64,000 nucleotides of DNA from a virus. The notes under the pieces are model-generated. The model did no database searches. It was given only the letters and a program-made list of their open reading frames with translations, and was not told the origin of the DNA. Position 1 is the stretch's first letter. Each line of letters starts with the position of its first letter. A program made the position numbers and the translations under genes. Shown one piece after another: positions 9,251 through 18,620 of this stretch. The stretch spans positions 62,001 through 126,000 of the IMG/VR virus record IMGVR_UViG_3300010401_000033. One strand, 5' to 3'.

Positions 9251-9258
9251 TATTTATG
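9251..9258 (-). promoter_or_regulatory. Late promoter (CATAAATA) for the neck operon
   Basis: CATAAATAG on the minus strand, 18 bases before the gp13 ATG. It overlaps the stop codon of the small gene at 9254-9406. It would start the transcript for gp13, GP88-like, the Fe-S carrier and gp14. Confidence 0.75.
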
Positions 9259-9406
9259 TGATAATCATGATCCTGCGGCGGGCAGGCAAAGACTCATCCA
9301 GCAATTCTTTATCCCACCAACCATCTTGACTAACCTCAGACGTGAACCATGTGTTGGCTCGAACTTCTGGGTCAAACCATCCTTCGGCAACCGATCCTGC
9401 TGGCAT
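9254..9406 (-). CDS. 50-aa hypothetical protein
   Basis: Short reading frame starting at ATG 9406 with AAAGGTGATGT directly before it. It fills the gap between the fibre gene ending at 9416 and gp13. The product starts MPAGSVAEGWFDPEV, is rich in Trp and acidic residues (GWWDKELLDESLP) and ends with ARRRIMIIT. The composition looks like real coding sequence and the spacing to its neighbours is operon-like. No family is recognised. Confidence 0.55.
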   Translation of the reverse strand: MPAGSVAEGWFDPEVRANTWFTSEVSQDGWWDKELLDESLPARRRIMIIT

Positions 9407-9415
9407 ACATCACCT

Positions 9416-10303
9416 TTACCCTGTTGGTTCCCACACATGAAGCCACGTACAACCGTCATGAATAAGGTGTGCTTGTAAGAGGTCTGCCTCTGCTGACCCA
9501 TAGATGTTGACAAACCCATCCGCGTTCGTGGTAAACCAGCCAGAGAGAATGGTCAATTGACGCACCGAGGTATCACTGGTACCCACGCCATTGTTGAAGA
9601 ATCCTTCGGCGGAGGCCGCCCCGGCTTCCAACGTAGCAGCGGTCACGCTGGTTGTCACGACACCAATTTCACCAATTTGCACGGCACTAGTGCAGCCGGT
9701 ACCATCACCCGCACCGTTATCCGATGTACGAGAACTAAGGAACTGAAACGACAATCCATTGGTTGTAGCACTACCACCCAGATGAGTGATGTGTGCCAAG
9801 AAATTGTACGTGCGGTTATTCATCACTCTGACAGAGAGCCCCGGAATAATCTGACTAGTTAACTCCGAAAAACGAAGTCCCGAACTGCCGGCCCTCGCTC
9901 CGCGATTCATGACCACCTTTACGTTCAATGGTGCCACACCTAACAACGGTTCATACTTCCAACCGATGCCCTCGGAGTATGATAGACTCTCCCCTGCCTT
10001 AAGTGTCGCACAGTAGAGTTCATAGATAGTGCCGTTCGCATCATACTGAATATGCACCGTCATGGTGACAGTGGCATGGGCATTACGAACATGAATCGTC
10101 TTGACGTTGCGGGTCGTGGTGGCGGCTGGTGGATCAACGAGCCCTGTGTTACCGTTTCCAATGTTAATAAGTTGCCTACCCGCGGCCCCAATGGCACCAG
10201 TGGTTTGGTTCCTATCTGCATAGGTGGCCACACCGAAGATGTTGCCCCCAGTCTCATCAAGAACAATTTTAATTCTATCTGTGGTGCTTGTAAGTAATAA
10301 CAC
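9416..10303 (-). CDS. Putative virion surface/fibre protein, paralogue A
   Basis: 295-aa protein paralogous to the next gene upstream (10316-11137). Both start with M-L-x-L-T-x-x-T-D-K/R-I, have a central segment giving TRN(V/I)K(T/S)I, then YELYCATLKAGESLSYSEG versus YEMYKCTLLAGETLEYIDG, and end in W-L-x-V-W-x-P-T. The start is GTG at 10303 with AGAGAATT before it, homologous to the ATG of the paralogue. The composition (Thr, Asn, Gly, Ala, no long hydrophobic segment) and position in the fibre cluster suggest a decoration or fibre-tip protein; this is inference. Confidence 0.7.
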   Translation of the reverse strand: MLLLTSTTDRIKIVLDETGGNIFGVATYADRNQTTGAIGAAGRQLINIGNGNTGLVDPPAATTTRNVKTIHVRNAHATVTMTVHIQYDANGTIYELYCATLKAGESLSYSEGIGWKYEPLLGVAPLNVKVVMNRGARAGSSGLRFSELTSQIIPGLSVRVMNNRTYNFLAHITHLGGSATTNGLSFQFLSSRTSDNGAGDGTGCTSAVQIGEIGVVTTSVTAATLEAGAASAEGFFNNGVGTSDTSVRQLTILSGWFTTNADGFVNIYGSAEADLLQAHLIHDGCTWLHVWEPTG

Positions 10304-10315
10304 AATTCTCTGCCT

Positions 10316-11137
10316 TTATGTTGTGGGTTGCCAAACACGTAGCCAGGAACCCTTTTTCACAATCAGTCCTGAGGCCACGGTCACCTCTGAGGTGGCTCGC
10401 ATAGAGAATGTACCATCGGCACTTGGAATGATGAACCCTGAAATAATCGCTGGAACAATGGCGGTTGCCCCTGTGGTTTGTGCTGTGATGGCGGTATCTC
10501 GCGCAGTCACGGAACCGGCAGAATGGGCTGAGGCAGTCACACTTCCTGTGACCGTGTCAATGGTGGAGATACGAGAATCGGAGGGCGCGTTTCCGATATT
10601 GTAGCCGAATTGTGAACCTGTGGTTGTGGCATTGTTGATATGATACAGGTGACACAAGAAATTATAGAGGACGCCGCTCAACATGGGAACTTGCAACCCT
10701 GTGATATCCGCAAACGTTGCGGCTGTGGCGTGTGTAGAATCTGCTGTAACATACACCGTGCGTTCAAGACGTTGCGAGTTTGTTAAGTGAATAAACCCCA
10801 TTCCATCAATGTATTCAAGTGTCTCTCCTGCTAACAATGTACATTTGTACATTTCATACAATGTTGCGTTTTGATCCAATTGTACGGTCAAGTCATTGGA
10901 TACCGAGGCATCCAAATTCTTCATGAAAATTGACTTGATATTACGGGTGGTGCCAGTTGCGGGCCCGCCAACAATTGTTGTGGTTGTGGCAGTGAGGGGT
11001 TTTGACAATTGACGATCTGCCACTCCAACGGCGCCGCTCGTACTATCGCGTTCAATGTAACTCGCCACAACGGCAATATCTGCTCCTGAACTTGTGATGA
11101 GTGAAATTTTATCTGTATTGGCAGTTAGGACTAACAT
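10316..11137 (-). CDS. Putative virion surface/fibre protein, paralogue B
   Basis: 273-aa paralogue of the 9416-10303 gene, sharing the N-terminal LTANTDKISL-type strand, the GETLEYIDG loop and the C-terminal WLRVWQPTT ending. ATG at 11137 follows TAAGAGGAATTTACT, and an AATAAATA late-promoter-like octamer lies 19 bases upstream. The two copies are adjacent and co-oriented with a 12-base gap, which points to tandem duplication followed by divergence in the middle region. Confidence 0.7.
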   Translation of the reverse strand: MLVLTANTDKISLITSSGADIAVVASYIERDSTSGAVGVADRQLSKPLTATTTTIVGGPATGTTRNIKSIFMKNLDASVSNDLTVQLDQNATLYEMYKCTLLAGETLEYIDGMGFIHLTNSQRLERTVYVTADSTHATAATFADITGLQVPMLSGVLYNFLCHLYHINNATTTGSQFGYNIGNAPSDSRISTIDTVTGSVTASAHSAGSVTARDTAITAQTTGATAIVPAIISGFIIPSADGTFSMRATSEVTVASGLIVKKGSWLRVWQPTT

Positions 11138-11156
11138 AGTAAATTCCTCTTAGTTG

Positions 11157-11164
11157 TATTTATT
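11157..11164 (-). promoter_or_regulatory. Possible late promoter (AATAAATA)
   Basis: AATAAATAC on the minus strand 19 bases before the ATG at 11137, overlapping the stop codon of the upstream gene. First base A instead of T/C. Confidence 0.45.
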
Positions 11165-11612
11165 ATAGCATCGTGATGGCAATTTCGTTGACCGTACCAG
11201 TTACCACTGAGAATTGGAGTACCACATAATTGTTTGCCGGGATCGTGGCGTTCGTAAACGTTGTCGTGATTACTCCATTTGTTGTATTGGCACACACGGT
11301 GCTGCCTGTTATGTCCGTTCCGACTGTTCCAGTTGCCCTTGTATTGGCATAGGTCAGATTGAAGGTCACATTAGGAGTGGTGCCCTGCACGACTGAGACA
11401 ACTTTTCTCACTGTGAGGGCGGTGTCAGTGTAGAAAAAAGTGATATTATCAGTGATAACTGGACTGATGACCGATATGCTCTTGGATCGTGATTCTAATG
11501 TGGCAACGGTACCGCTGTTAGCCGGTAGGGTCAGCACCACTGATCCCGCAATAGCAGGTGCCTGGAGATCAACATAGCCCGATGTATCACCCGCAATTCT
11601 TAGTGTGGACAT
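11163..11612 (-). CDS. Small structural protein with fibre-type N-terminus
   Basis: 149-aa protein. The N-terminus GDTSGYVDLQAPAIAGSVVLTLPANSGTV repeats a motif also found at the start of the next two fibre-cluster genes (ATSGSITL.P.AIAGATTITLPATNGT and TTSGSM...ASTLTIPAANGT). That motif is common at the N-termini of fibre and adhesin proteins of T4-like environmental phages. The rest is Thr/Val/Asn-rich and predicted beta. ATG at 11612 has AAGGAATTC upstream. Probably a small fibre or fibre-cap protein. Confidence 0.6.
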   Translation of the reverse strand: MSTLRIAGDTSGYVDLQAPAIAGSVVLTLPANSGTVATLESRSKSISVISPVITDNITFFYTDTALTVRKVVSVVQGTTPNVTFNLTYANTRATGTVGTDITGSTVCANTTNGVITTTFTNATIPANNYVVLQFSVVTGTVNEIAITML

Positions 11613-11626
11613 CTACGAATTCCTTA

Positions 11627-13117
11627 TTAGTCTTTCCAATAGGTGATAGTGCCACGAAGGACTAATGTTCCACCAGTTGGAAAAGAAGTTGGGGTCAATT
11701 GAGTGAATGCTTGAGCCGAGGCGCTGCCTCGTATATCCATTGTATTTGAGTTGGCTTCAATGTTACAAGTTAGGTGCGAGAATGTGGCACTCGTGACCCC
11801 ACTATAACCCAAGGACCCTTCATGTCCGAGGCTGGAGAGCACCTTTGATGTGAATGGTAACCCCGTTATCTGGGCAATTCCAGATGCCGTGCTATGCGTG
11901 AACGTGCTTGTGACAATTGTAAATGTGAGGTCGATCTTTTTATCTGATATGGTGCCCCAGCCAACTTGAACGGAATACACGATAGTCAGGTTTCCTGGTG
12001 TGGCAAAGGTGAACACCGGAGTCCAGGAGAATGACATGCTGCCATTGATTTGATTATCCTTGGTGGTAGAACTATCCGTCACCCCAGTATTGGCATCATT
12101 TTGTGGGATTGTAAATAAGTTTTTTGCTGCACTTGATCCGAGGGACAATCCCGTTGTGAGTGTCCCTTCGTTGCTTACGATGGACCCACGGAATTGATTA
12201 TTCGCCCCATAACACAAGATACCCTGCGTGGTGCCCCCGGCACCCCATATATCCCCCTCAAACATGTTGGCATAAATGGATGTGGTGGACGCTTCACCAA
12301 TTGCCACCCCTGTGGTTTTGCACTTGTGAATACGTCCGAGCCTAAACTTATTGCCTATGATACCAGCGGTGGGGTTGACAAGAATAACTCCCTTGGTGCC
12401 AGCCACATTACTTCCATTGACTTCTATGAATTCAAATGTCGTTCCGAGAACAGCCGCGTTCGTTGCGTCCACCTTTACACAAATAGGATTTGTTCCACCC
12501 ACTGTGGCAATATGATTGATACGGATGTGACTGTCTAAGCAACCAGGAACAAGATCATATGGAACATTGGCTGTAGGCTTAAAGAGGACGGCGGCATTAT
12601 TGCCTGTGTATACAATCTGACCACTCCAAATACAATAGACCATCATGCAGGAGTCAAATGTGACTCCATTTCCTGAGACTGCCGCAGTGAAGTTAATAGA
12701 ACATGCCCCGATTTCTATGCGTTTATTTTGCATCGCGGGGAATGTAATACCAGTGGTGCAATTGATAACTGCTACGTCTTGTATTGGTGTATTTCCTTGA
12801 ATCCCACCGCCGTACACATACAAATCATACCCATTTGCACAGGCTTCATTGATCGCTTCCTGCAATCCACTAGTTGTAGACGCACTGATGTTGATGGTGT
12901 TTCCATCCGTCTTTCTCACTGTCCAGGTGCCTACACCTGTTCGTAACATTAACACACGACCACTGGATGTGATGAGCGTACCATTCGCTGCCGGAATGGT
13001 GAGCGTGGATGCCCCCATCACTGCGTCAGGTTGTATTCTCATAGAACCAGAGGTCGTCCCTGGCAACGTCAAACTATTGGCAGTGACACCTAATGTTCCG
13101 TCTATCAGTACGCTCAT
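11627..13117 (-). CDS. Tailspike-like beta-helix protein
   Basis: 496-aa protein with three visible parts. The N-terminal attachment motif (LPGTTSGSM..., TLTIPAANGTLI) covers residues 15-55. A long region from ~80 to 340 has regular beta-strand periodicity (short runs of alternating hydrophobics with N/G turns, e.g. NKFRLGRIHKC, NMFEGDIWGAGG, NNQFRGSIVSNEG), which resembles right-handed pectate-lyase-type beta-helices. A C-terminal beta domain follows (~350-496). Such proteins bind or degrade host surface polysaccharide. No catalytic residues can be assigned by eye. ATG at 13117 follows AGGAACAGGAT. Confidence 0.65.
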   Translation of the reverse strand: MSVLIDGTLGVTANSLTLPGTTSGSMRIQPDAVMGASTLTIPAANGTLITSSGRVLMLRTGVGTWTVRKTDGNTINISASTTSGLQEAINEACANGYDLYVYGGGIQGNTPIQDVAVINCTTGITFPAMQNKRIEIGACSINFTAAVSGNGVTFDSCMMVYCIWSGQIVYTGNNAAVLFKPTANVPYDLVPGCLDSHIRINHIATVGGTNPICVKVDATNAAVLGTTFEFIEVNGSNVAGTKGVILVNPTAGIIGNKFRLGRIHKCKTTGVAIGEASTTSIYANMFEGDIWGAGGTTQGILCYGANNQFRGSIVSNEGTLTTGLSLGSSAAKNLFTIPQNDANTGVTDSSTTKDNQINGSMSFSWTPVFTFATPGNLTIVYSVQVGWGTISDKKIDLTFTIVTSTFTHSTASGIAQITGLPFTSKVLSSLGHEGSLGYSGVTSATFSHLTCNIEANSNTMDIRGSASAQAFTQLTPTSFPTGGTLVLRGTITYWKD

Positions 13118-13127
13118 ATCCTGTTCC

Positions 13128-13925
13128 TTACCTCATGCGCCTGGCGCGTAAAATCCCATACCCTTTGAGAGATGACACTGAAAAATTCGCAATGGCATTC
13201 AAATAATAGACCGTTGAACCCGTGAGATTGACTTGTTGAGGTGCTAAGGTAAAAATAATACCTTCTCCGTTTGACCATGTGAGATTGACTGGGAATCGTG
13301 CTCCCCCATCGGCGCTTGGACTCTGAGCCGATACCGTTGAGAAGTTCCCTGCTAGCAATGTGGTCGCGGTCCCTGTACCCGTGACGAACCCCACAAATCC
13401 TGATACATCCCAATCCCCCGCGGTCAATGTGAGGTTCGCAATTTCTTTGACTACTCCGGTCGACAACGTTAAGGCGGCACCTGAGCCCACAGTCACAATA
13501 AGCAATTCACCAATTTTTCCTGCGGTGGCTACATCGCTGGTAGCGGTGCCTGATATGTCATTGGAGGAAAGCGTCACCACTCCTGATCTTCCAGCGACAG
13601 AAATGACATTGGCTGTGCTCACTAATGCTATTGTTCCGTTCGTAGCCGGGAGGGTAATGGTGGTCGCCCCAGCAATGGCAGTAGGAATCAATGTGATGGA
13701 ACCGCTCGTGGCGCCCAACAGGATCAACCCATTGGCATTAACACCTGCGCCAGAGGACGTACCAATCATCTGCGTCATGCCATTGGTGAACTTGACACTT
13801 AAAATTGTATTCCCGGTGCTATCTAAGGTTGTATAGAAAATCGCCTGGTTCGCCGTAGGTGCCGCGGGTGCGCTCGCCTGAATGTTAGGGATTAAAATTG
13901 TTTCAACAGAAAGTTGTCCTGGCAT
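13128..13925 (-). CDS. Fibre-associated structural protein
   Basis: 265-aa protein with the shared fibre motif LLGATSGSITL.PTAIAGATTITLPATNGT at ~68-97 and a beta-rich C-terminus (residues ~150-265) that ends in a basic RARRMR tail. The N-terminal block SAPAAPTANQAIFYTTLDSTG is typical of environmental phage tail-fibre attachment regions. ATG at 13925 follows AAGGAGATTTT. A CATAAATA element lies 59 bases upstream inside the end of the preceding gene. Confidence 0.6.
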   Translation of the reverse strand: MPGQLSVETILIPNIQASAPAAPTANQAIFYTTLDSTGNTILSVKFTNGMTQMIGTSSGAGVNANGLILLGATSGSITLIPTAIAGATTITLPATNGTIALVSTANVISVAGRSGVVTLSSNDISGTATSDVATAGKIGELLIVTVGSGAALTLSTGVVKEIANLTLTAGDWDVSGFVGFVTGTGTATTLLAGNFSTVSAQSPSADGGARFPVNLTWSNGEGIIFTLAPQQVNLTGSTVYYLNAIANFSVSSLKGYGILRARRMR

Positions 13926-13934
13926 AAAATCTCC

Positions 13935-16900
13935 TTACAGAATCACCCAACGTGACCCTGATGGAACTGTCACAATGACGTTTGTATTTATGGTGATCGG
14001 GCCCGTAGACATCGCGGATCGCCCTGTGGCAATCGCATAATTCGCTGTCACATTTTGGTCATTTTCATAGAACACCCTGTCTGTGCCTGTTCCCTTCGCG
14101 CCTGCTTCAAAGGTCACGGTATCTGTGGTAGCATTCGTGGTGATCGTCATACCGTTTGCTGCCACGATAGTCAGTGTGTCTGTATTAGAATCTGCTACAA
14201 CATCTGATTGCCCTGCTACCGTGATCGTGACAAAGGAATTCTGTGCTGCCCCGTTGGCTTTATCACGCGCATATTGATCCGTGGAAGTCACAGTGGAAGC
14301 AATCGTGATGGAGCCTTTGTCATTGGTAATAGCGATGCCTGTGCCCTGACTGAGTGTATTCAGATCATAACCACCGGAGACCGTGTTGCCAATGAGGATT
14401 GCGCCGTTGACTAAGGAGGCGGCGGTTTGACCAGTACCTCCACGTCCGACGGCTAATGTGCCCGAGGTTATAGCCGCAGCAGAAATGGCAATCGCAGTAT
14501 TCGTAACGCTCGTGACGTGCCCATTGGAGTCCACCACAACTTTAGGTACGGTTGCAGCATCACCGTAACCAGAAGCCGTGACCCCTGAGGTGGCATGAGA
14601 AATGACCCCAGTGGTGGAATCGTAATTGATTGGTGCCGTGTTAGAAATGTTGGCACGGATTTGTGCCGCGGTGTAAATTGCGGTGTTGCCATTGGCATAG
14701 GCAGCGTTGGCGCGAGCGAATGCAGCATCAGCATTAGTGGTCGCAATGTTCGCTTTTGCAAAGGCGGCGTTGGCTTGCGCTTGAGCAAAGGCATCGGAGG
14801 AGGCAATCGTGATTGAGCCTTTATCATTTGTGATCGTGATGTTGGTGCCTGGGGTGATCGCATTGACATCAAACCCACCAGAGACCGTGTTCCCAATTAA
14901 GAGGGACCCATTCACTGTGATCGCAGTTTGCCCAGTACCCCCACGTCCGACGGCTAACGTACCAGACGTAATGGCGGCCGCAGAAATAGCAATAGACGTG
15001 TTGGTGACACTTGTGACATGTCCTTTATCATCTACCACAACTTTTGCGACTGTCGCAGCATCACCATATCCTGACGTTACAGCGCCAGAGAGCGCATGGG
15101 AGATGACTCCCGTTGTCGGCTCGTAGTTGATCGGAGCCGTGTTAGAAATGTTGGCACGGATTTGTGCAGCAGTATAGATGGCGCCATTGGCTTTGTCAAA
15201 TGCCGCCTGTCCGGTCGTTGTAGCACTATTCGCAGTGTCCCTGGCGAATTGATCTCCAGTTGATGCAATCGTGATGGTATCATTTGGAGCATCAGTGATA
15301 ATTGACGTGTAGGTACCCGCTACAAGAATTAAGGTATCAGCATTTGAGTCGGCAATAACATTGTTCTGCCCAGCGACATTGATCGTGACGAAGGAGAGTT
15401 GCGCCGCCCCATTGGCTTTCGCAAAAGCAGCGTCGGCATTCGTGGTCGCAATGTTGGCTTGATTATACGCAGAGGCAGCAATGATCCCATCGGTGTTCGC
15501 CTTATCAAACGCCGCCTGACCAGTCACGGAGGCACTGTTGGCAGTATCACGGGCAAACTGATCGCCTGTGGATGAGATTGTGATGGTATCGTTGGCATCA
15601 TCAGTGGTGATAGAGGTGTATGTGCCAGCAACCAAGATGAGTGTGTCGGAATTTGAATCCGCTACAATGTTATTTTGTCCAGCGACATTGATCGTGACGA
15701 AGGAGAGTTGTGCTGACCCGTTGGCTTTATCAAATGCTCCTTGAGCAAGATTATTTGAAGAATTGGCTTTGTCAAATGCAGCGTTTGCCTGATCCCTTGC
15801 AAATTGGTCCAGTGCCGATCCACCTGTCGCCGCAATCGTGATGGAGCCCTTGTCATTCGTAATAAGAATTCCGGTGCCCTGGGTCAATGGGTTAACATCA
15901 AACCCACCAGACACGGTGTTACCAATGAGCAGTGAGCCATTGACGGTGATGGCAGTTTGTCCTGTTCCCCCTCTATTCACCCCCAAGGTACCCGAGGTGA
16001 TCTGCGATGCACTAATGGCAATAGCAGTGTTCGTGACACTTGTGACGTGCCCATTGGAGTCCACCACAACCTTTGCCACCGTTGCTGCATCACCGTAGCC
16101 AGATGCCGTGGCACCAGATAAGGCGTGACTAATAACTCCTGTTGAAGGATCATAATTGATTGGTGCGGTGTTGGAAATGTTCGCACGAATCTGTGCCGCG
16201 GTGTAGATCGCGCCATTGGCTTTATCAAAGGCGGCGTTTGCCTGATCCCTCGCAAATTGATCGGAGGAGGCACCTCCTGTTGCGGTAAATGTGATGGTGT
16301 CGTTGGCATCGTCTGTCGTAATGACCATGCCTGTTCCCGCCACCAAAACTAACGTGTCGGTGTTGGAATCTGCTATGACATTGTTCTGACCCGCTACATT
16401 AACAGTGAGGAAGGTATTTTGTGCCGCTCCATTGGCTTTGTTGCGAGCATACGTATCAATTGAGGAGAAACCATTTATCCCAACGGGGCGCCAATTGGCT
16501 TTGAGGCGAATGTTCCAGTTTGTGAGGGTGCCTAGTACGTTTGGGTTCCCTGACGATTTTGTTGGAACGATAAGATTGCCCCCCGCAGCACTGATAAAGA
16601 AGTACGCATTGGCAGCATCCACCGCCATGTAATTGAGTGCATAGGTTGAGGAGTGAAAGTTACCCTTTGCTTGAATAACATCCCCGATAGACCACCCGAA
16701 CAACCCTTCACCTGTATCCGCCACGGCAACCAAGTCTGCATCGTAAGAAGTTGGAATACCTCCAAGTCCATGAGGCACCGAGATAACAAATAATCCGCTA
16801 CTGAATGCTTGCAATGAGGATACGAAATCCCAGTCACCATTAGAAAGGGCAGGTGAGGTGACCGCAATCGTAATGGTATCATTTGGTGCATCAGTTATTA

Positions 16901-18620
16901 TAGAAATCCCGTTACCACCAACCAATACGAGTGTGTCATTATTTGAATCCGCGACGATATCGGATTGCCCTGCGACATTGATTGTGACAAAAGAATTCTG
17001 TGCTGCTCCATTGGCTTTGTCACGCGCATATTGATCTGTGGACGATCCGCCGGTCGCGGCAATGACAATAGAACCTTTGTCGTTCGTGATGGCAATACCA
17101 GTGCCCTGTGTCAAGGTGTTGACATCAAACCCACCAGAGACCGTGTTGCCAATTAAGAGGGAACCATTCACCGTAATAGCGGTCTGTCCTGTTCCACCTT
17201 TGGAGACCGGTACTGTCGTGAGTGAGATGACGCCCGATGCAGGGTCATAGAGGATCGGAGTGGTGTTGGAGATATTCGCTCGGATTTGTCCTGCCGTATA
17301 GATCGCGGTATTCGCGTTTGCGTAGGCAGCATTGGCTCTGTCAAAGGCACCTTGTGCCAAGGTTCGGTCGATGGCAACATTAGTTACCGCAGTGACATGC
17401 CCGTTTGAATCTACCGAGATAGAAGGTACAAAATTTGTATTGCCGTAGGTTGTCGCGGTGACTCCTGAGAGAGCATGGGAAATTATGCCTGTAGAAGGGT
17501 CATAATTGATCGGAGCGGTGTTTGAAATGTTGGATCGTATCTGCGCTGCGGTGTAAATCGCACCATTGGCTTTGTCAAATGCCGCCTGGCCAGTGACGTT
17601 TGCGGTATTTGCCTGATTAAATGCAGCGTTAGCAATATCCCTCGCAAATTGATCCGTGGCGCCTGCCCCGGTTTGGACTGCTACGTTGCTCACCGAGGTA
17701 ACATGTCCGTTTGCATCCACCACAAACACAGGGATATGGGACGCATCACCGTAGCCTGATGGGGTCACCCCGGACGTAGCGTGACTGATAACTCCTGTGG
17801 AGGAATCGTAATTGATTGGTGCGGTATTAGAAATGTTGGATCGTATCTGCTCGGCAGTATAGATTGCGGTATTCGCATTCGCATACGCGGCGTTGGCTTT
17901 GGCAAAGGCAGCGTCGGCATTGGTGGTCGCTATGTTCGCCTGAGCATAGGCTGACGCCGCAACAATTCCATCAGTATTGGCTTTATCAAATGCGGCTTGG
18001 GCGGTGACGTTCGCAGAGTTGGCTTTGGCAAAGGCAGCGTCGGCGTTCGTGGTCGCTATGTTGGCTTGATTGTACGCTGAGGCAGCAACCGTATTGGCAG
18101 TAGTGGCTAATGTAAAATCTGTATTGGCTTTATCAAACGCAGCCTGGCCAATGACGTTCGCGGTATTTGCCTGATTAAATGCAGCGTTGGCTTGATCTCT
18201 GGCGAACTGGTCAAAACTTGGAGGGAGCGCAATGGCTGTATTGGTGATAGACGTGACATGACCCTTGGCATCCACCGTGATGGTCGGAACAAAGGTCGTA
18301 TTCCCATAGGTCGCCGGGGTAACTGTAGAATCTGCGTGGCTGATAACCCCAGTGGTTGGGCTGTAATTGATTGGTGCCGTGTTAGAAATGTTGGCACGGA
18401 TTTGCGCCGCGGTGTAGATCGCGGTATTTGCCTCAGCAAAGGCAGCGTTGGCAGTGTCATAGGCAGCATTCGCCTGATCAAATGCACCAGCAGCCACATG
18501 GCGAGCATATTGATCGTCGCCTGCACCGGCGCTCGCTGATGTGGTAACAGAAGTAGGTTTTCCCCCCTTCACCTGAACAAGAATAGGTGGTGGGTTAGTG
18601 ATTATGATTTTATCTGGCAT
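13935..18620 (-). CDS. Long repeat-containing tail fibre protein
   Basis: 1561-aa fibre built from repeated modules. One module is a coiled-coil-like stretch of DQFARDxANAAFDKANTA repeats. The second is a ~55-aa block beginning YTAAQIRANISNTAPINYDP and ending VVVDSNGHVTSVTNTAI, present about seven times. The third is RGGTGQT...GNTVSGGFDVN, present four times (around residues 477, 887, 1230 and 1393). A non-repeated insert at ~600-720 interrupts the array. The C-terminal ~70 residues are unique. The pattern fits a trimeric long tail fibre in which repeats give length and recombination sites. It starts at the TAAATG overlap with the 110-aa gene upstream. Confidence 0.8.
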   Translation of the reverse strand: MPDKIIITNPPPILVQVKGGKPTSVTTSASAGAGDDQYARHVAAGAFDQANAAYDTANAAFAEANTAIYTAAQIRANISNTAPINYSPTTGVISHADSTVTPATYGNTTFVPTITVDAKGHVTSITNTAIALPPSFDQFARDQANAAFNQANTANVIGQAAFDKANTDFTLATTANTVAASAYNQANIATTNADAAFAKANSANVTAQAAFDKANTDGIVAASAYAQANIATTNADAAFAKANAAYANANTAIYTAEQIRSNISNTAPINYDSSTGVISHATSGVTPSGYGDASHIPVFVVDANGHVTSVSNVAVQTGAGATDQFARDIANAAFNQANTANVTGQAAFDKANGAIYTAAQIRSNISNTAPINYDPSTGIISHALSGVTATTYGNTNFVPSISVDSNGHVTAVTNVAIDRTLAQGAFDRANAAYANANTAIYTAGQIRANISNTTPILYDPASGVISLTTVPVSKGGTGQTAITVNGSLLIGNTVSGGFDVNTLTQGTGIAITNDKGSIVIAATGGSSTDQYARDKANGAAQNSFVTINVAGQSDIVADSNNDTLVLVGGNGISIITDAPNDTITIAVTSPALSNGDWDFVSSLQAFSSGLFVISVPHGLGGIPTSYDADLVAVADTGEGLFGWSIGDVIQAKGNFHSSTYALNYMAVDAANAYFFISAAGGNLIVPTKSSGNPNVLGTLTNWNIRLKANWRPVGINGFSSIDTYARNKANGAAQNTFLTVNVAGQNNVIADSNTDTLVLVAGTGMVITTDDANDTITFTATGGASSDQFARDQANAAFDKANGAIYTAAQIRANISNTAPINYDPSTGVISHALSGATASGYGDAATVAKVVVDSNGHVTSVTNTAIAISASQITSGTLGVNRGGTGQTAITVNGSLLIGNTVSGGFDVNPLTQGTGILITNDKGSITIAATGGSALDQFARDQANAAFDKANSSNNLAQGAFDKANGSAQLSFVTINVAGQNNIVADSNSDTLILVAGTYTSITTDDANDTITISSTGDQFARDTANSASVTGQAAFDKANTDGIIAASAYNQANIATTNADAAFAKANGAAQLSFVTINVAGQNNVIADSNADTLILVAGTYTSIITDAPNDTITIASTGDQFARDTANSATTTGQAAFDKANGAIYTAAQIRANISNTAPINYEPTTGVISHALSGAVTSGYGDAATVAKVVVDDKGHVTSVTNTSIAISAAAITSGTLAVGRGGTGQTAITVNGSLLIGNTVSGGFDVNAITPGTNITITNDKGSITIASSDAFAQAQANAAFAKANIATTNADAAFARANAAYANGNTAIYTAAQIRANISNTAPINYDSTTGVISHATSGVTASGYGDAATVPKVVVDSNGHVTSVTNTAIAISAAAITSGTLAVGRGGTGQTAASLVNGAILIGNTVSGGYDLNTLSQGTGIAITNDKGSITIASTVTSTDQYARDKANGAAQNSFVTITVAGQSDVVADSNTDTLTIVAANGMTITTNATTDTVTFEAGAKGTGTDRVFYENDQNVTANYAIATGRSAMSTGPITINTNVIVTVPSGSRWVIL
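13985..13992 (-). promoter_or_regulatory. Possible late promoter (CATAAATA) inside fibre gene end
   Basis: CATAAATAC on the minus strand, inside the last ~20 codons of the 1561-aa fibre gene and 59 bases before the ATG at 13925. It could give extra late transcription of the small fibre genes. It is inside coding sequence, so chance is possible. Confidence 0.4.
14350..17200 (-). repeat. Direct repeats of the GGTGQT/NTVSGGFDVN module
   Basis: Four near-identical DNA blocks of roughly 80-100 bases within the long fibre gene, centred near 14400, 14920, 15930 and 17160. All encode the RGGTGQT..(N)GSLLIGNTVSGG module followed by ITNDKGSI. Between them lie repeated YTAAQIRANISNTAPI blocks. High DNA identity between copies makes this an expected site of unequal recombination and of assembly collapse. 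Confidence 0.75.
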
